Of a stretch of 64,000 nt of DNA, positions 22,793 to 34,134 are shown in pieces. The stretch's first letter is position 1. The number at the start of each line of letters is the position of its first letter. The notes beneath the pieces are model-generated. The model did not search any database. It saw only the letters and a program-made list of their open reading frames with translations, and was not told the DNA's origin. Source of the stretch: Plectrocnemia conspersa (Eukaryota; Arthropoda; Insecta; Trichoptera; Polycentropodidae); NCBI GenBank assembly GCA_009617715.1, contig VTFK01000002.1, positions 1,674,001 through 1,738,000 of the forward strand, read 5' to 3'. The position numbers were made by a program, and so were the translations under genes.

Positions 22793-25399
22793 AAAATTAT
22801 CACATTATTGTAAAAAATATATCTTCACCTACGTTTTTAATATAAAATATAATATTAAAATAACATGTTGAACGTATACTGTAGTACTTAACCAAATAAT
22901 CTGAGCGAATCCGGCCCTTGTCTCTTTTATGCACAATACAAAATATATTAAAAATCAGAATAATCTGGCCAAATCTAAATTATAAAATATATTTATATAT
23001 TTTTAATTACGCATTTATCACCTAGAAGTACTTCTGCTATAAGTCGATCGGTGTTTCAACAACAGCAATATTCAAAACTCTCAATGAATATTTTACTACT
23101 CGGCCGAGTACATCAGTGTGGATATATTCACTGGGCCGAGTATCTGCCTCTTTCTCTCATTTTACTCTGTAAACTTATTACATATGGTGTATGAATGCAA
23201 CTCCAACAACGTTTCGTGACAATAATTATATGTGTACTTTTAATTTATTTTACAATATACAATATATACATGAAATCATCATTCATGTTGTTAGTCCTAG
23301 TTAAACATTGTAAGTAAATACGCAATAAAATGTGTCCTAGAGTGGTTTTCATTCGGCCGAGTACTGTAATATACAATATGTTGAGTACTATGCCTAATGT
23401 CTTCACGCACTTCTGTTGAAGAAAATCATAAACATTCCGTGCAGTCGAGTCTTAAAAATACGGCCCGAGTAGAGCGTGGTGAATATACGCTACCATAATG
23501 AAAAGTATCTTATCGTAGTACATACATAAATTGAATATACAATATTTTTGTATTCAATCATAATAATGTCAACAAAACTAATATGCAGAACATCTATTAT
23601 TTTTTACCGTCATTTTATATTACACCGTTTATTAAATTGTTGCAATTTAGCGCTCGCACTGCATCGTGAGCCACGGCTTGAATTGGTTTGTCTGGAGCTT
23701 GGATGCAGACGGGTCACGGAGTTCATGCGTCCTCCCACTTTCCGCTACCCCAGACGCTCACAATTGGCCACAAATTATTAAAACGGTCATATTTTATAAA
23801 TGGAACCTATTCCCTTAAGTTACTCACTCGTGCTACGACATCGGCATCCTAATGATCGTCCATGATTTATGTATTTCGAAATATAAATTTGCAACGTGGA
23901 CAAAATGCAAACCGCATATAAAACGTATGCCTAGATGATAAAAAAATACTATACATTAAAATAAATGATTCGTTCGTATTATTTTTTTCATTGTATAATT
24001 ATATTATTAAATACAAAATAAAACACCAAAAATATAAAACTTTCTTTATTTCAATTCTAAGTAAATTAGTTTTATAACGCAAAGGGGAAACTTCTACACG
24101 TTATTTGTTTTACAAGTAAAAATATTTCACTGTAAAAATCAGCCAATTGATTTATGTGTTTGCGATATGTCTATATAGGCGTGTAAAATAACACATTATT
24201 GCGGAAAATAATGTTGTACTGTTTTATTTGGAACATTCCCACTAGTATTGTTGTTATGGCTGAGATGCTTAGACGAACCCAAGTGAGAGTTTTTCGCTCG
24301 TTCTTATATCGTTTGCCTTCGTTAAGTACGGACGCAGGATGAGTATATTTGTTGTTAAACATAAAGAAAAACAGGATGAAACTCAACTTCTTCTAGAGAG
24401 GAGAAAATAAAACAAATGTTATCGTTTATGACTGAACACTTTTATTGATAGCTGTGACTGAATTCACATTTAACGGTAACTGTCATAAATATCTAAGATT
24501 TTACACACCGAATGTTGTTGTTTTACTAACAAAAAATCCACTATATTTGTAAAAATCATTATGGTAAATTTAAAAGATCAACCTAGTTGGTCTAATGTAA
24601 CCCTCACATATTTGATCAAACTTTCAAGTCATTGCTGCACTTCTTGATATTTCTTAAATAAACGACTATGTTAAATTCAATTAATTTAAATTATATTTTT
24701 CGATATAAATTTTATTTATTTTTTATGGTTTTTGCAAAAAATAGTTCACGTGAAAATTCCCTACTTAAAATCCTACATTATTAAATGTAATTTTTGAAAT
24801 TTTGTTCTTAAATATGTTTTATGTATTATTCACAATTTATAATTGGAATTTTAAACATGTTATTAATGTTTTTAAATCAAATTGGTAAGCATATATTATT
24901 CTTTATAAAAAGATCATAATTTTTATAAAATTGTCTATTATCAAAATTTCAAGTTATGATGAGAAATATTTCGTTATTGATACCGAAGGAGGCCGATTTA
25001 TATGTATTTATTTAGGCCAAAACTTAGCGGCACTCTTTTCTTTCCCTACTGGTAAGCTTCGACGCTCGCGGGCCAGTGCCCCGTTCAATTGTATATTTTA
25101 ACGTGTAACTTTAATTCTCAATAAAATACTACTGCAGCGGCTCAATCTGTGTCTAATTGCCACCCATCACCAACCCGTCACCAAAATATACTTAATGGTG
25201 TAATACTAAAATAAGTAGTGCCGAGATTATTTCAATTAGTCTTAACCCCTTTCTTCCCGCTTCTCCATAAATTATTTTCGAACTTTTTCTAAGCAACGAA
25301 AATATAAAACCTTAAGATTTAGTTTATTATTGTATTTATTATTTTTATTATAAATATCACATTAAAATAGGTCTTGAAAGAAACATGCTAGACAATCAT
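22793..25399. other. Non-coding stretch with repeated CGGCCGAGTA motif
   Basis: ACTCGGCCGAGT is a perfect 12-bp palindrome at about 23098. Variants GGGCCGAGTA (about 23143), CGGCCGAGTA (about 23354) and CGGCCCGAGTA (23461) follow within 370 bases. The 25000-25200 region looks like transposon or LTR scrap (GC-richer, AATAAA near 25119) but could not be classified. Confidence 0.4.
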
Positions 25400-26007
25400 A
25401 TTGTTAGGACCAAACAATTTGTTTACAACAACTGTCAAAACTTATCTGTCACTTTTGATTTTCTTGGCTGCTTTTTATTCAATTACTTTAATATTTGTTA
25501 TCATAATTATCAAATATAACAATATTGATAATAACTCTTAAAAAATGTGAATTTATAACTTGACTAATATGAATTGATTTTAAAAATATATTCAAGATAT
25601 TCGTTTAAAATCATTATATGAACATGCTTGTGTACTAATTCTAATGTTTTTAATCGGAATCTATGCTTCATATAAAAAAAACACATTGTGTATATTGTAT
25701 TTAAATTATAGTAAAAATCATTGCTATAAAATATATAAATAATATATCTTATAAGTGACACTTCAATTAAACATTAAAGGTTATTATCAAGTAATCATTC
25801 AGTGTTATCACACTATTAATACGGCATAAAAATAATAACATTTATTGTGAACTTGAAATTCAAGATTAGTTGTTATACTGATATGATATTAACACAGTGA
25901 ACCTCAATTATTTAGTTATTTTATTAAGTGTATATTATACTTAAAAATGTTTAATAATATTGTTTTCTAAGCTATTTATTAAATTATTAATTCATTTAAA
26001 AAAATGT
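25400..26007. repeat. Dispersed repeat, copy A
   Basis: It aligns over almost its whole length with 31030-31975. Shared landmarks in the same order are CAACTGTCAAAACT, AATATTTGTTATCAT, TGAATTGATTTTAAAA, GTTTTTAATCGGAA, GTGAACTTGAAATTCAAGAT and CTATTTATTAAATTA. The copies are clearly diverged. No coding capacity is evident. Confidence 0.85.
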
Positions 26008-26343
26008 AATAGTGAGAATGATATGTCAAAAGATATTAAATGAGATATTTTAATTTATACAAAATAACTTGTATTACATAAGCGAGTTACTTTATTAAAA
26101 CATTTAAATTAAATTTATATAATTAATTTGTTCTGTAAAGTAATATTTAAATGAAACGTAAAATTATAAATAATACTATAATAATTAAACTTGAAATTAA
26201 TTTTATTATTTTAAATAAACTTAAGGTCATGTAAAAAACATATTTAAATTAAACATAAGGTTATGCTAAAATGTTTATATATTGAAATCAATTTTATCTT
26301 CTGAAGATGTTCATATTTAAATTTAACTTAAAGATTAAGATTT

Positions 26344-27379
26344 TTAAATTAGCTTCAAGTCATGAACAATTACATTATCAACACGGAAAGAGCTGCATTT
26401 TTTACTCAGTATTAAGAGGTTACGTTTACTTTTTAATACTTTACTACAGTTCCCATATCCAGGGCATGAAAAATGTTTAAGAATATCCATATGGCATGAA
26501 AGTTGAGATTTAATATTAAAATCTTTCAAACATATTTTAGATCTATAGATGCGCAAGTTTGAACTACTAAAGATACGCATTTTTGGAATATAAGATAATT
26601 ATAAAGATACGCATCTTTGGAATCATGATGGATATTTATATTATGCTGCATTTAAAATCTGTTATAAGTATCACTATGAGTATTCATATGGCGTAAAAAG
26701 TTTGATTTGTTCTTGAATATTTGTTACATTTAAAGTCTCTAGAACTGCTATGGACATCTATATGCCGTATAAGAACAGATTTCCTTTTAAATGATTTTTC
26801 ACATTTGTAACATTTAAAATCTCTAGATTCATTATGAATACACATATGCCTCAAAAGATAACCTTGACTTTTGAATATCTTTTGACATTTAATATACTTA
26901 AAGTTTTCAAAATCACTATGAAAACGCATATGTTTTACAAGATAACTTTTCTTATTGAATGATTTTTTGCAATTGATACATTTGAACTCCATAGAATCGC
27001 TATGAATATTCATGTGTTGTAAAATATGCGATTTTTGCTTAAATGCTTTTTCACAATTATAACATTTAAAGGTCCTAAAGTTGTAATGAATTTGCATTAG
27101 CCGTAAAAGGTTACGTTAGTGTTAAATACTTATCTACGTTTACCATATTCATAACAAAAAAAAAGATTATGAATTTCCATATGATGTGAAAGTTGAAATT
27201 TTACATTGAATTGTTTCGGACACATTTGACATTCATAGAACATAGTCAGGATGCAATTTGAGATGCAGGATCAGAGTACTCTTGTTTGCAAACGATTAAA
27301 ACAATATGCGCAAGAATACACCTTGCTTTTGGCAAAATGTTGAATTTTGCCCAAATCGTGTTCTTCTTTTTCTTGTTTC
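26344..27379 (-). pseudogene. C2H2 zinc-finger gene remnant
   Basis: On the minus strand an acceptor-like TTTAAACTTTCAG precedes 27379. From there CAYCFNRLQTR and then YECQMCPKQFNVKFQLSHHM form two fingers separated by frame shifts. The clean frame 27097-26684 carries three regular fingers (FKCYNCEKAFKQKSHILQHM, FKCINCKKSFNKKSYLVKHM, FKCYKCEKSFKRKSVLIRHI) plus one whose first Cys is lost (FKYIKCQKIF). It ends in a degraded finger, and more finger debris follows to 26344. Finger spacing of 28 residues with TGEKP-like linkers replaced by SDSMEF/SSRDF-type linkers suggests a DNA-binding factor of an insect ZNF cluster. Several shifts and lost ligands favour a pseudogene. Confidence 0.72.
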
Positions 27380-28260
27380 TGAAAGTTTAAATTATATTTT
27401 ATTTGCTATATAATTAATTATAAATAAGCACCATCTATGAAAAGTACCGAGTAGTATATATTGTAAATACGTACCGTTTTAAAATGCATAACAAAAAACT
27501 TATTGATTCAAGTTTTAAAACATCCGTTGCTCAGACTTATTTTGAGGTCTGCAGACGCGTAGCATTTTTTTTAGCATATCTTTAAAAATGTGATTTCCTG
27601 AAAATTCACATTGACCAATATTACAAAGAAATTGAAACTTAATAAAACATATTAATATATATGCATATATATTTTTAACTTGCTTCAAACATGTCTGATA
27701 TTTGGAACACAATAATCTTCAATATATACCTTTTCAATTTCAACACTTTCACACTTTAAAAAAGTATATTATTAATAGCTATATTGTTAACCTGTCCTAA
27801 CTGTCCATACAAGCATGTTACTATAATTAATTGTTCCATTATTGCTTTTGACACCTGGTTCTAGAAAAAAATTAGAATTATTAGCATGGATCGGCCAGCA
27901 TGAGCAAAAACCTTTAATGCTTCATACATATAATTCCAATAATATAATATTCTTATTACAATAATTTTTTCAATATATTATTGCTAAAAATAAAATTAAC
28001 TTCAGTTAAACATTAATGGAAGAATTTTATATTACATTATAATTTACCATGCACATTGTCTATTTATAAAACCAAGTAAAAAAAACATTTTTCAAGAATG
28101 ATGCCAAGAAAAAAAACAGAAATATGAATATTTAGGGATCAAAGGTTTAAAGGGGGAGTGCATTATTCTTTTAGAATCATTAATGAATTGAGAAGTCACG
28201 TTAACCACTATGGCGTTAAATATTGAAAAGAGAAATCTAAAATCTACGAAACTATTAATA
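27380..28260. other. AT-rich stretch upstream of the zinc-finger remnant
   Basis: A minus-strand frame (27712-27515) ends GNHIFKDMLKKMLRVCRPQN after an acceptor-like TTTTCAG. It could be an upstream exon of the zinc-finger gene, but no domain is clear. Confidence 0.3.
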
Positions 28261-28267
28261 CTCTAAA

Positions 28268-28400
28268 AACCTAAGGGTAAAAGGAGCACAAGTAGACTGC
28301 GACTGCGTTGGCTAAACGCACAAGCAGCAGACACTGGTGGAGGAGAATAATCTTAGATGAAACGAAGGCCCAATCCGAGCTGTAACCCTTTAAAGATAAT
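28268..28400 (+). mobile_element. 3' end of an RTE-like LINE
   Basis: The plus strand reads KGKRSTSRLRLRWLNA and then, after a frame shift, WWRRIILDETKAQSEL followed by TAA at 28383-28385. This is the common C-terminus of insect endonuclease-reverse transcriptase LINE proteins (GKR.RGRP.LRW ... WR.IV.EAKA). ATAATGATGATGA just downstream resembles the ATG-repeat tail of RTE elements. Only the 3' end is present, as with 5'-truncated insertions. Confidence 0.7.
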
Positions 28401-28879
28401 GATGATGAGCCGTTCAAAAGGGCAAAGAGAGGATATAAAAGGTTTGATGAAGTCAAACAAAAAATTTCAAGATCTGCACTAGGGCTTCCAAGTCAGTTAA
28501 AACCAAAACCGATTAATTGGTTTTTCGGTAATTTAAAAAAAAAGAAAAACAGCATTTTTGACTTGGTTAACTGTTTTTTTACGATTATTTTTAAAACAAA
28601 TAAATAATATTAATTTTTTCTCAAAAATTATAAATAAAGCACAAAATTTATGAATAAATTTCTACCCAAAGCAGCAGCGATAAGACTGCCAATTCCCAGA
28701 AAAACCGTTCCAGAAAGGGTTCAGGTCATATTTTTTTGTAAAAGGTTTAGCCAATACCTGATGCATGCAAAATATGTCATTCTCCGCGTGTCAACTAGGG
28801 CTGCGCATTCCATACTTCGCATTTATGTTTAATATCAAATTAAATATAAATTTTGAAAATACTATTTCATTAATAATGT

Positions 28880-29140
28880 TTCGTTTCGCTTTCGCTGCAG
28901 TGTGCTAAAATAAATTGAACTGAAAAGGATCGGTCCGATTCTGTTTCGCTTTCAGTGTATTGTGGTTGGCAAAATTGGCTGAATTTAAGCTTAACGTGAC
29001 ACTAACGATGACACTGCGTATGTCTAACCACAAAATGATATGGATTCAGTTCTCATTCGGTAGGCGTACTGCGCGAAAGCGATACGAAATTGAACAAAAA
29101 TGGATCGGTCCGGTTCCGTTTCGCTATAGTGTGCTATAGG
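28880..29140. repeat. Two degenerate CpG-rich repeat units beside the Harbinger piece
   Basis: GGATCGGTCCGATTCTGTTTCGCT (about 28928-28951) recurs as GGATCGGTCCGGTTCCGTTTCGCT (about 29102-29125), each followed by an AGTGT motif. They may be sub-terminal repeats of the adjoining DNA transposon. Confidence 0.5.
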
Positions 29141-29149
29141 CTTACATGA

Positions 29150-29440
29150 TGGAACACTAAATATACCACCACCTAAAATATTAACAGGAGGCAATGAAAC
29201 GTTACCTCGTGTTATAATTGGAGATAAAGCTTTCACATTATGCACGTATTTAATGCTAAGAAATAAAGTATTAAGCTATCGATTGAGTTGTGTGAGAAAT
29301 ACTGTAGAAAATTACGTTTCGGATATTGGCACGGAAATTTGGAATTTTCGAATGCAAGTTGTCTATGTCTCACAAACACATTGTCAATCATACAGGGTTT
29401 GGCACTGCTGACTACATTCGTATTACATGGTCAGTGGTGC
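29150..29440 (+). pseudogene. PIF/Harbinger transposase C-terminal remnant
   Basis: The plus strand reads LNIPPPKILTGGNETLPRVI and then IGDKAFTLCTYLM, the DDE_4 motif region (VGDEAFPL..YLM) of Harbinger transposases. It continues as SYRLSCVRNTVENYVSDIGT, matching the conserved NYRLSRAR..VEN.FGIL block that carries the last catalytic Glu. Stops and shifts interrupt it near 29270 and 29410. The N-terminal half is missing. Confidence 0.78.
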
Positions 29441-31029
29441 AAAAACCTGTATCTACATATATGATATATAAAACTATTACCAACTAATTACTTACATTCT
29501 TATATTACCTATATTATAATTCATAAAGTAAGTTATAATTACAGATTACTAAATTACCCGTATTGTATATTATTTTTACTACCTACTTATCACGTCATCA
29601 GCAAGCATCGGAATAGTCGCCCCTTCGAGAAGTAGCATCGGCATTACCGACGCTCCGTGCAATGCCGACAAGTGGGCGCATTTGTAAGGCTTAGCATACA
29701 AAGAATACTAAAATCCATTTAATGCGATCCGTTCTTAATTGTTTGTGCTACTTTTTGATATTTTGTATAATAATATTTTTATAAAAATATAATCGATATG
29801 TATTTTTCTTATTTTTAAAATTTTTAACAATTTTTAATTTATTTTGTACATCTACTTTATAAACAAGTAATGTATTTATATTTTCAAATATATACCATAA
29901 ATTTTTTTCTTGCATTTCTTATCTATTTCTGGTTATTTTTCTATGAATACTGTGTTTATAAGCAATGAAATTATATTTTTATCTATTTTTTTGGAAGCCC
30001 TAATCTGCACAAACTGAGGCGTGTAATGCAGATGAACAAGTGTCTGAATGAAGTTATTTTTTTTGTAAATGAGAAAAACCTTGCTATTTACATACATATG
30101 TATGTACAAAAGGTGAAAAGCAAGTATATAAATCTGCATAATTGGTAAATAGTACAATTAGAAAATGACAAAAGCTGGAATAAAAGTATAGGGACAATAA
30201 AAGCCCATCAAAAGTCATAGGAATATCTAGGGATCAAGAGTTATCAAAATGTTAATTATAAAAAATAACGAGCCCTAACGCCTGTTTTCACATTTTTCAC
30301 AAACTATTTTACCTTTATTATATACGCCGTTCGTTTTATGAGATCTAAAATTAAGTAATACCGATTTTAAATAACAGCCAGACGGGATATTCAAACGCTG
30401 AAGAACTGACAACACGAAGTAGATTTTGGTCCAAACATTTATAATTTTGCCCTAGATGAAAAAAATAAAATGGATGCTATTTAACGAGGAATTATTTTGA
30501 GAGATACCTATGTGTATTAAAATAAATACTTTTCTTTACGAATTAAGACAATTTTTTTATGGATTTATGTAAAGTAAATCTTTGGATTTTTTTCTTCAAA
30601 AAAAGATTCGTTGCAGAATAATGCACCAAAATTTCGTTTGATGGAACAATTATTTTATATATTGCTCTTTTAAATTGTCCCAATTAAAATCATTCGAATG
30701 ATTAAACTCCTTAAACACCAGTGACTTATCTTTTATAAGTGATCGAAATTGTGCAAACAGTGAATTCATAAGCGACACAACAAGATCTACACGTTGTTTT
30801 GTAAGGATGCGTGATGTGTTTATAATTTTATCTATTTTTTCTCAGCGTTGTCGGGGTAAATAAGTTTGCTATTGCACCTGACTAGTTCGCGTCACACTAC
30901 AGTTTCACAATATACATGCCCTAATATTATCATAGCCAAAGGCCCTTGATGGTGGGGTGCAGACTTAACATTCCGTTAGTGGCGCTGGATCTGAGAGATA
31001 CACGCTCGCATTTTGTTGCTAGGCGCTAG
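29441..31029. other. AT-rich stretch, no gene supported
   Basis: Only scraps were seen. A GC-richer patch at 29590-29700 and another at 30930-31040 look like transposon debris but were not assigned. Confidence 0.35.
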
Positions 31030-31199
31030 GGCCAAAAAGTTTGCTTACCGCAACTGTCAAAACTAATCAAACTATCACTTTTCATTTTCTTTGCTGCTTA
31101 TTATAAGGTTTCTGTTTATTTACTATAATATTTGTTATCATAGTTATCAAATATTACAATATGGATAATAACTTGAGAAAATGTGAATTCATAACCTAT

Positions 31200-31408
31200 T
31201 AGGCTTACCATAGTCCCGATTTCACAAAATTAATGAGTTGATCTTTTTTTAGTTATTCCAAAATCCCGTCATCTAATCTAGCACAATATAGTGACACAAA
31301 AGAACAAAATATTTCGTGACGGCCTCCTTTTTTTAGCTCTTACCGTCCTCTTACCAAATGTAATGTAAAAAAACGAAATGACTATTTTTTATAAATATGG
31401 TAAGCCTA
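31200..31408. mobile_element. MITE-like insertion 1
   Basis: The 13-bp terminal inverted repeats TAGGCTTACCATA / TATGGTAAGCCTA are exact. CTAT occurs on both flanks (31196-31199 and 31409-31412), although a TA duplication is an alternative reading. The segment is absent from the sister repeat copy A, which supports insertion. Non-coding. Confidence 0.8.
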
Positions 31409-31541
31409 CTATTATGAATTGATTTTAAAATATATAGAAGATTTTCGTTTAAAATCATATTATGAAAATGCTTGTGTTTGTGTATTAAATATAATGTTTT
31501 TAATCGGAACCAATGCTTTGTATAATATCATATATATAGTA

Positions 31542-31732
31542 TATATAAGGTGACCAGCTTTCATGTCATGTCGAAAAAGTTTGTTCAACGAGGACAAATT
31601 GGTACGAGAGTTAAAAAAAAAAAGTCATTCGTCAATTTTTAGAGATGCTGCTGGTGTAAAAAAATGTCACCTTGAACACTTTTGTTCAAAGAGGATCAAG
31701 TTTTTGAGCTGGACATCTGGTCATCTTATATA
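31542..31732. mobile_element. MITE-like insertion 2
   Basis: Ends TATATAAGGTGACCAG and CTGGTCATCTTATATA are inverted repeats with one mismatch. The segment is missing from copy A. GTGACCAG also begins a scrap at 41109, suggesting a family in this genome. Superfamily was not determined. Confidence 0.75.
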
Positions 31733-32083
31733 ATAAAACACACTGTAAATATTCAATCTAAATTATGATAAAAATAAATAAATAATATATCTCATAATTG
31801 ACAATTTAACATTAAATATCACTATAAAGTAATCTTTCTATATAAAACATTAATGACATTTAATGTGAACTTGAAATTCAAGATCAATTCTTATACTGAT
31901 ATAAAATAAATGCAGTGAGTGTATGTAATATTTTTATAAACTATTTATTAAATTAATAATTCATTAGAAAAAATGGTACGAAATTAAACCATTAAACTCA
32001 AATGATAATTACCATTCATTAGAATGAATCTATAATATCGGTTTAAGCTTGTAACAATACATTCATAGTCAGTCACCGGAACA

Positions 32084-32602
32084 ATGGTGGTGTTAAAATT
32101 TTTGTTGTATTCGATTTTGTTTTTCAAAATCAATGACTGTGAGCCGAGCAAAAAAGAAGAATCTATCGATCCGGTGGCGGAAAGATTCGAGCATCATCTA
32201 GATTATGAGTCTACGATTTTGGAAAACAATTGCATAACAGAATCGGACGGAACAAAAAAATGTCCTTCTGACGGAAGTGACATAGGTGGATGGTCACCGC
32301 TTAATATAATGCTGGTAGTAGTGATAATAACCATAGTATCACATTTAATTTTCCAGTTTGTTGTGATATATTTCGATAAATTTTTGCGTTGGTTGTTGCG
32401 CATACGGTTCAGATTTGACGATGAATCTCGGTTTGCTATGAAGAAATGCAAGAAATGGACCGCGAAGAACTATCCTTATAAAATGTTGTATGGCGATAAA
32501 TACGTGATTCCAAAATCTACACCTGATTGTGAAGCTTCGTGTTCCACGAGTTTACTCATATCATCAAGTAATCGTGAAACTGTCGGATCTGACTCGGAAT
32601 AA
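32084..32602 (+). CDS. Small single-pass membrane protein, function unknown
   Basis: This is an intronless 172-residue frame with a good start context (GGAACAATGG) and AATAAA at 32666-32671, 64 bases after the stop. Residues 1-18 look like a signal peptide (MVVLKFLLYSILFFKIND). Residues 19-71 form a short acidic, probably extracellular part with Cys 19, 50 and 60. Residues 74-97 are a strong membrane helix (NIMLVVVIITIVSHLIFQFV). The tail is basic near the membrane (WLLRIRFRF) and ends in a Ser/Cys-rich stretch. Topology would be type I. No family is recognised. The clean frame, polyadenylation signal and domain logic argue for a real gene; expression is not shown by the sequence. Confidence 0.62.
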   Translation: MVVLKFLLYSILFFKINDCEPSKKEESIDPVAERFEHHLDYESTILENNCITESDGTKKCPSDGSDIGGWSPLNIMLVVVIITIVSHLIFQFVVIYFDKFLRWLLRIRFRFDDESRFAMKKCKKWTAKNYPYKMLYGDKYVIPKSTPDCEASCSTSLLISSSNRETVGSDSE

Positions 32603-32906
32603 TTTATTATTATTTTAGACAATGTTTGTAAGTTGACAATAATATGTGCATCTATGTTTACACTGAATAAATGTTACTATGTTGTCATTGTGATCTCTTT
32701 TTAAATGCATACTGTTTGACAAAACTTTTAAGTAGTTTGAGAACTTTTGCATGAATCCAATGCGTATATTTTATTTTACTTAAAAGTTCTGATTCACAAG
32801 TTGTTAAAAATTGTACTAACAAAACACATGTAATAATATAGTTATATCAACTGTTTTTTAATATACATTTTTTATTTTGTTTCCAGATATTCGATCAAAT
32901 TAAACT

Positions 32907-33930
32907 ATGAACAATGAGAAGATCCTAAAGTTATTTTTGAATTATGCTGATCTGAAACTAGAAAACTCGACTTTCAACCCATTGCTGACTATTCAGAATG
33001 CAGAGAATGTCTCCAAAGCGATTTGCAAGGCATTTAATGAAACTCGCCAAATCAGCGAATCCGACATTAAAAAGAATGTGAATAAAAATCTAGTAAAATT
33101 CATTCAAAAACTATGTAAAACCTCAAATCTGACATATTGTGAAGCCGTCATTAATAATTATCCCAAAAAACATAAGGAGAAGTGTAAATATTTGCGAAAA
33201 CGAAACACTGATACAAATCATATATTTCGTATTAATAAATATGAGCCTTTTAAATCGGAACTTGAATTCGGAGTCGCTTTTAATCAATATAAATTCTGAA
33301 TCGAGTAGAACGGCATTAAACGAGATAGTTTTAAATTGCTTAGAAGCTAAACAATCTGAAGAATCACTTGAATTTTTAAAAATAATATGGGAACATCCAA
33401 CAATGATTGTCAACGGCGATATTTATGATCTTATCTCAATCGAGTTTATACACTTGATAGAAAAAAAACTATTAAACATTGTAATACAATTATATGACAA
33501 TAACTATTACGATTCCTACGTATTTTTTAATAGTTTACTTTTAGATAATTTTACGAATTTTTCAGTTTTACTTTTAAGAATGTCAAAAACACGAAAACAA
33601 TTTCAAAACGTATTTTATATCTTAAATGACATTTTACTTAAATCTATGTTCAATGATCGTGTTCAAAAGCTCATTACTCACATTTTAGACGAAGTTAAAT
33701 TAAAGTCTAACGAGAAGAACATTATGAAGTTATATCCATTAGAATATAATAATCTTTTATTATTTTTACAAAATGATCCTGATGATATAATTGTTGCAGA
33801 AGTTTTATATAATCACATTTTAAGTCTTATATCAGATTTGTATGTATCTGATCGTTTTGATTTTATATATTTAATGTCTCATTATACATTGTGGTTAAAT
33901 CATTTCAATAAACATAAATTTGTATTTTAA
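32907..33930 (+). CDS. Unrecognised gene, frame broken at an A6 run
   Basis: An acceptor (TTTCCAG, exon from 32887) is followed by ATG at 32907. Frame 0 runs to 33299 (MNNEKILKLFLNYADLKLEN ...) and a second frame is open from before 33139 to the stop at 33930 (... LEFLKIIWEHPTMI ... YLMSHYTLWLNHF). The join most likely lies at the A6 run 33165-33170, where one surplus base would explain the shift; a small unseen intron is the alternative. The combined product would be about 340 residues, rich in Leu/Ile/Asn, helical in character and without signal peptide. AATAAA lies at 33943-33948. It converges on TBC1D7. The length of both frames argues for a gene or recent pseudogene. No family was recognised. 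Confidence 0.55.
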
Positions 33931-33942
33931 ACAAGCACGAGT

Positions 33943-33978
33943 AATAAATGATTTTAAATATTTTATACATATTTTATT
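33943..33978. terminator. Overlapping polyadenylation signals of two converging genes
   Basis: AATAAA at 33943-33948 serves the plus-strand gene ending at 33930. TTTATT at 33973-33978 is a minus-strand AATAAA positioned for TBC1D7, whose stop is at 34135. If both are used, the two 3' ends overlap. Confidence 0.5.
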
Positions 33979-34134
33979 GAACCTTTAAAAAATATAATAT
34001 ATAAAATTAATAAATATCCATGTAATGGCATTGCATGGAATAAAAAAAAACAATACATGTATCACAGAAAAGTGATTGATGAACATATGTTTTTAATTAT
34101 AAAGAAAAGACTAGAAATAAATTATTAATATCTT

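Larger units (their letters stand above)
31030..31975. repeat. Dispersed repeat, copy B, with two insertions
   Basis: It is colinear with copy A (25400-26007) once the stretches 31200-31408 and 31542-31732 are removed. The copy ends about 110 bases before the start codon of the membrane-protein gene, whereas copy A ends beyond the 3' end of the zinc-finger remnant. Confidence 0.85.
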
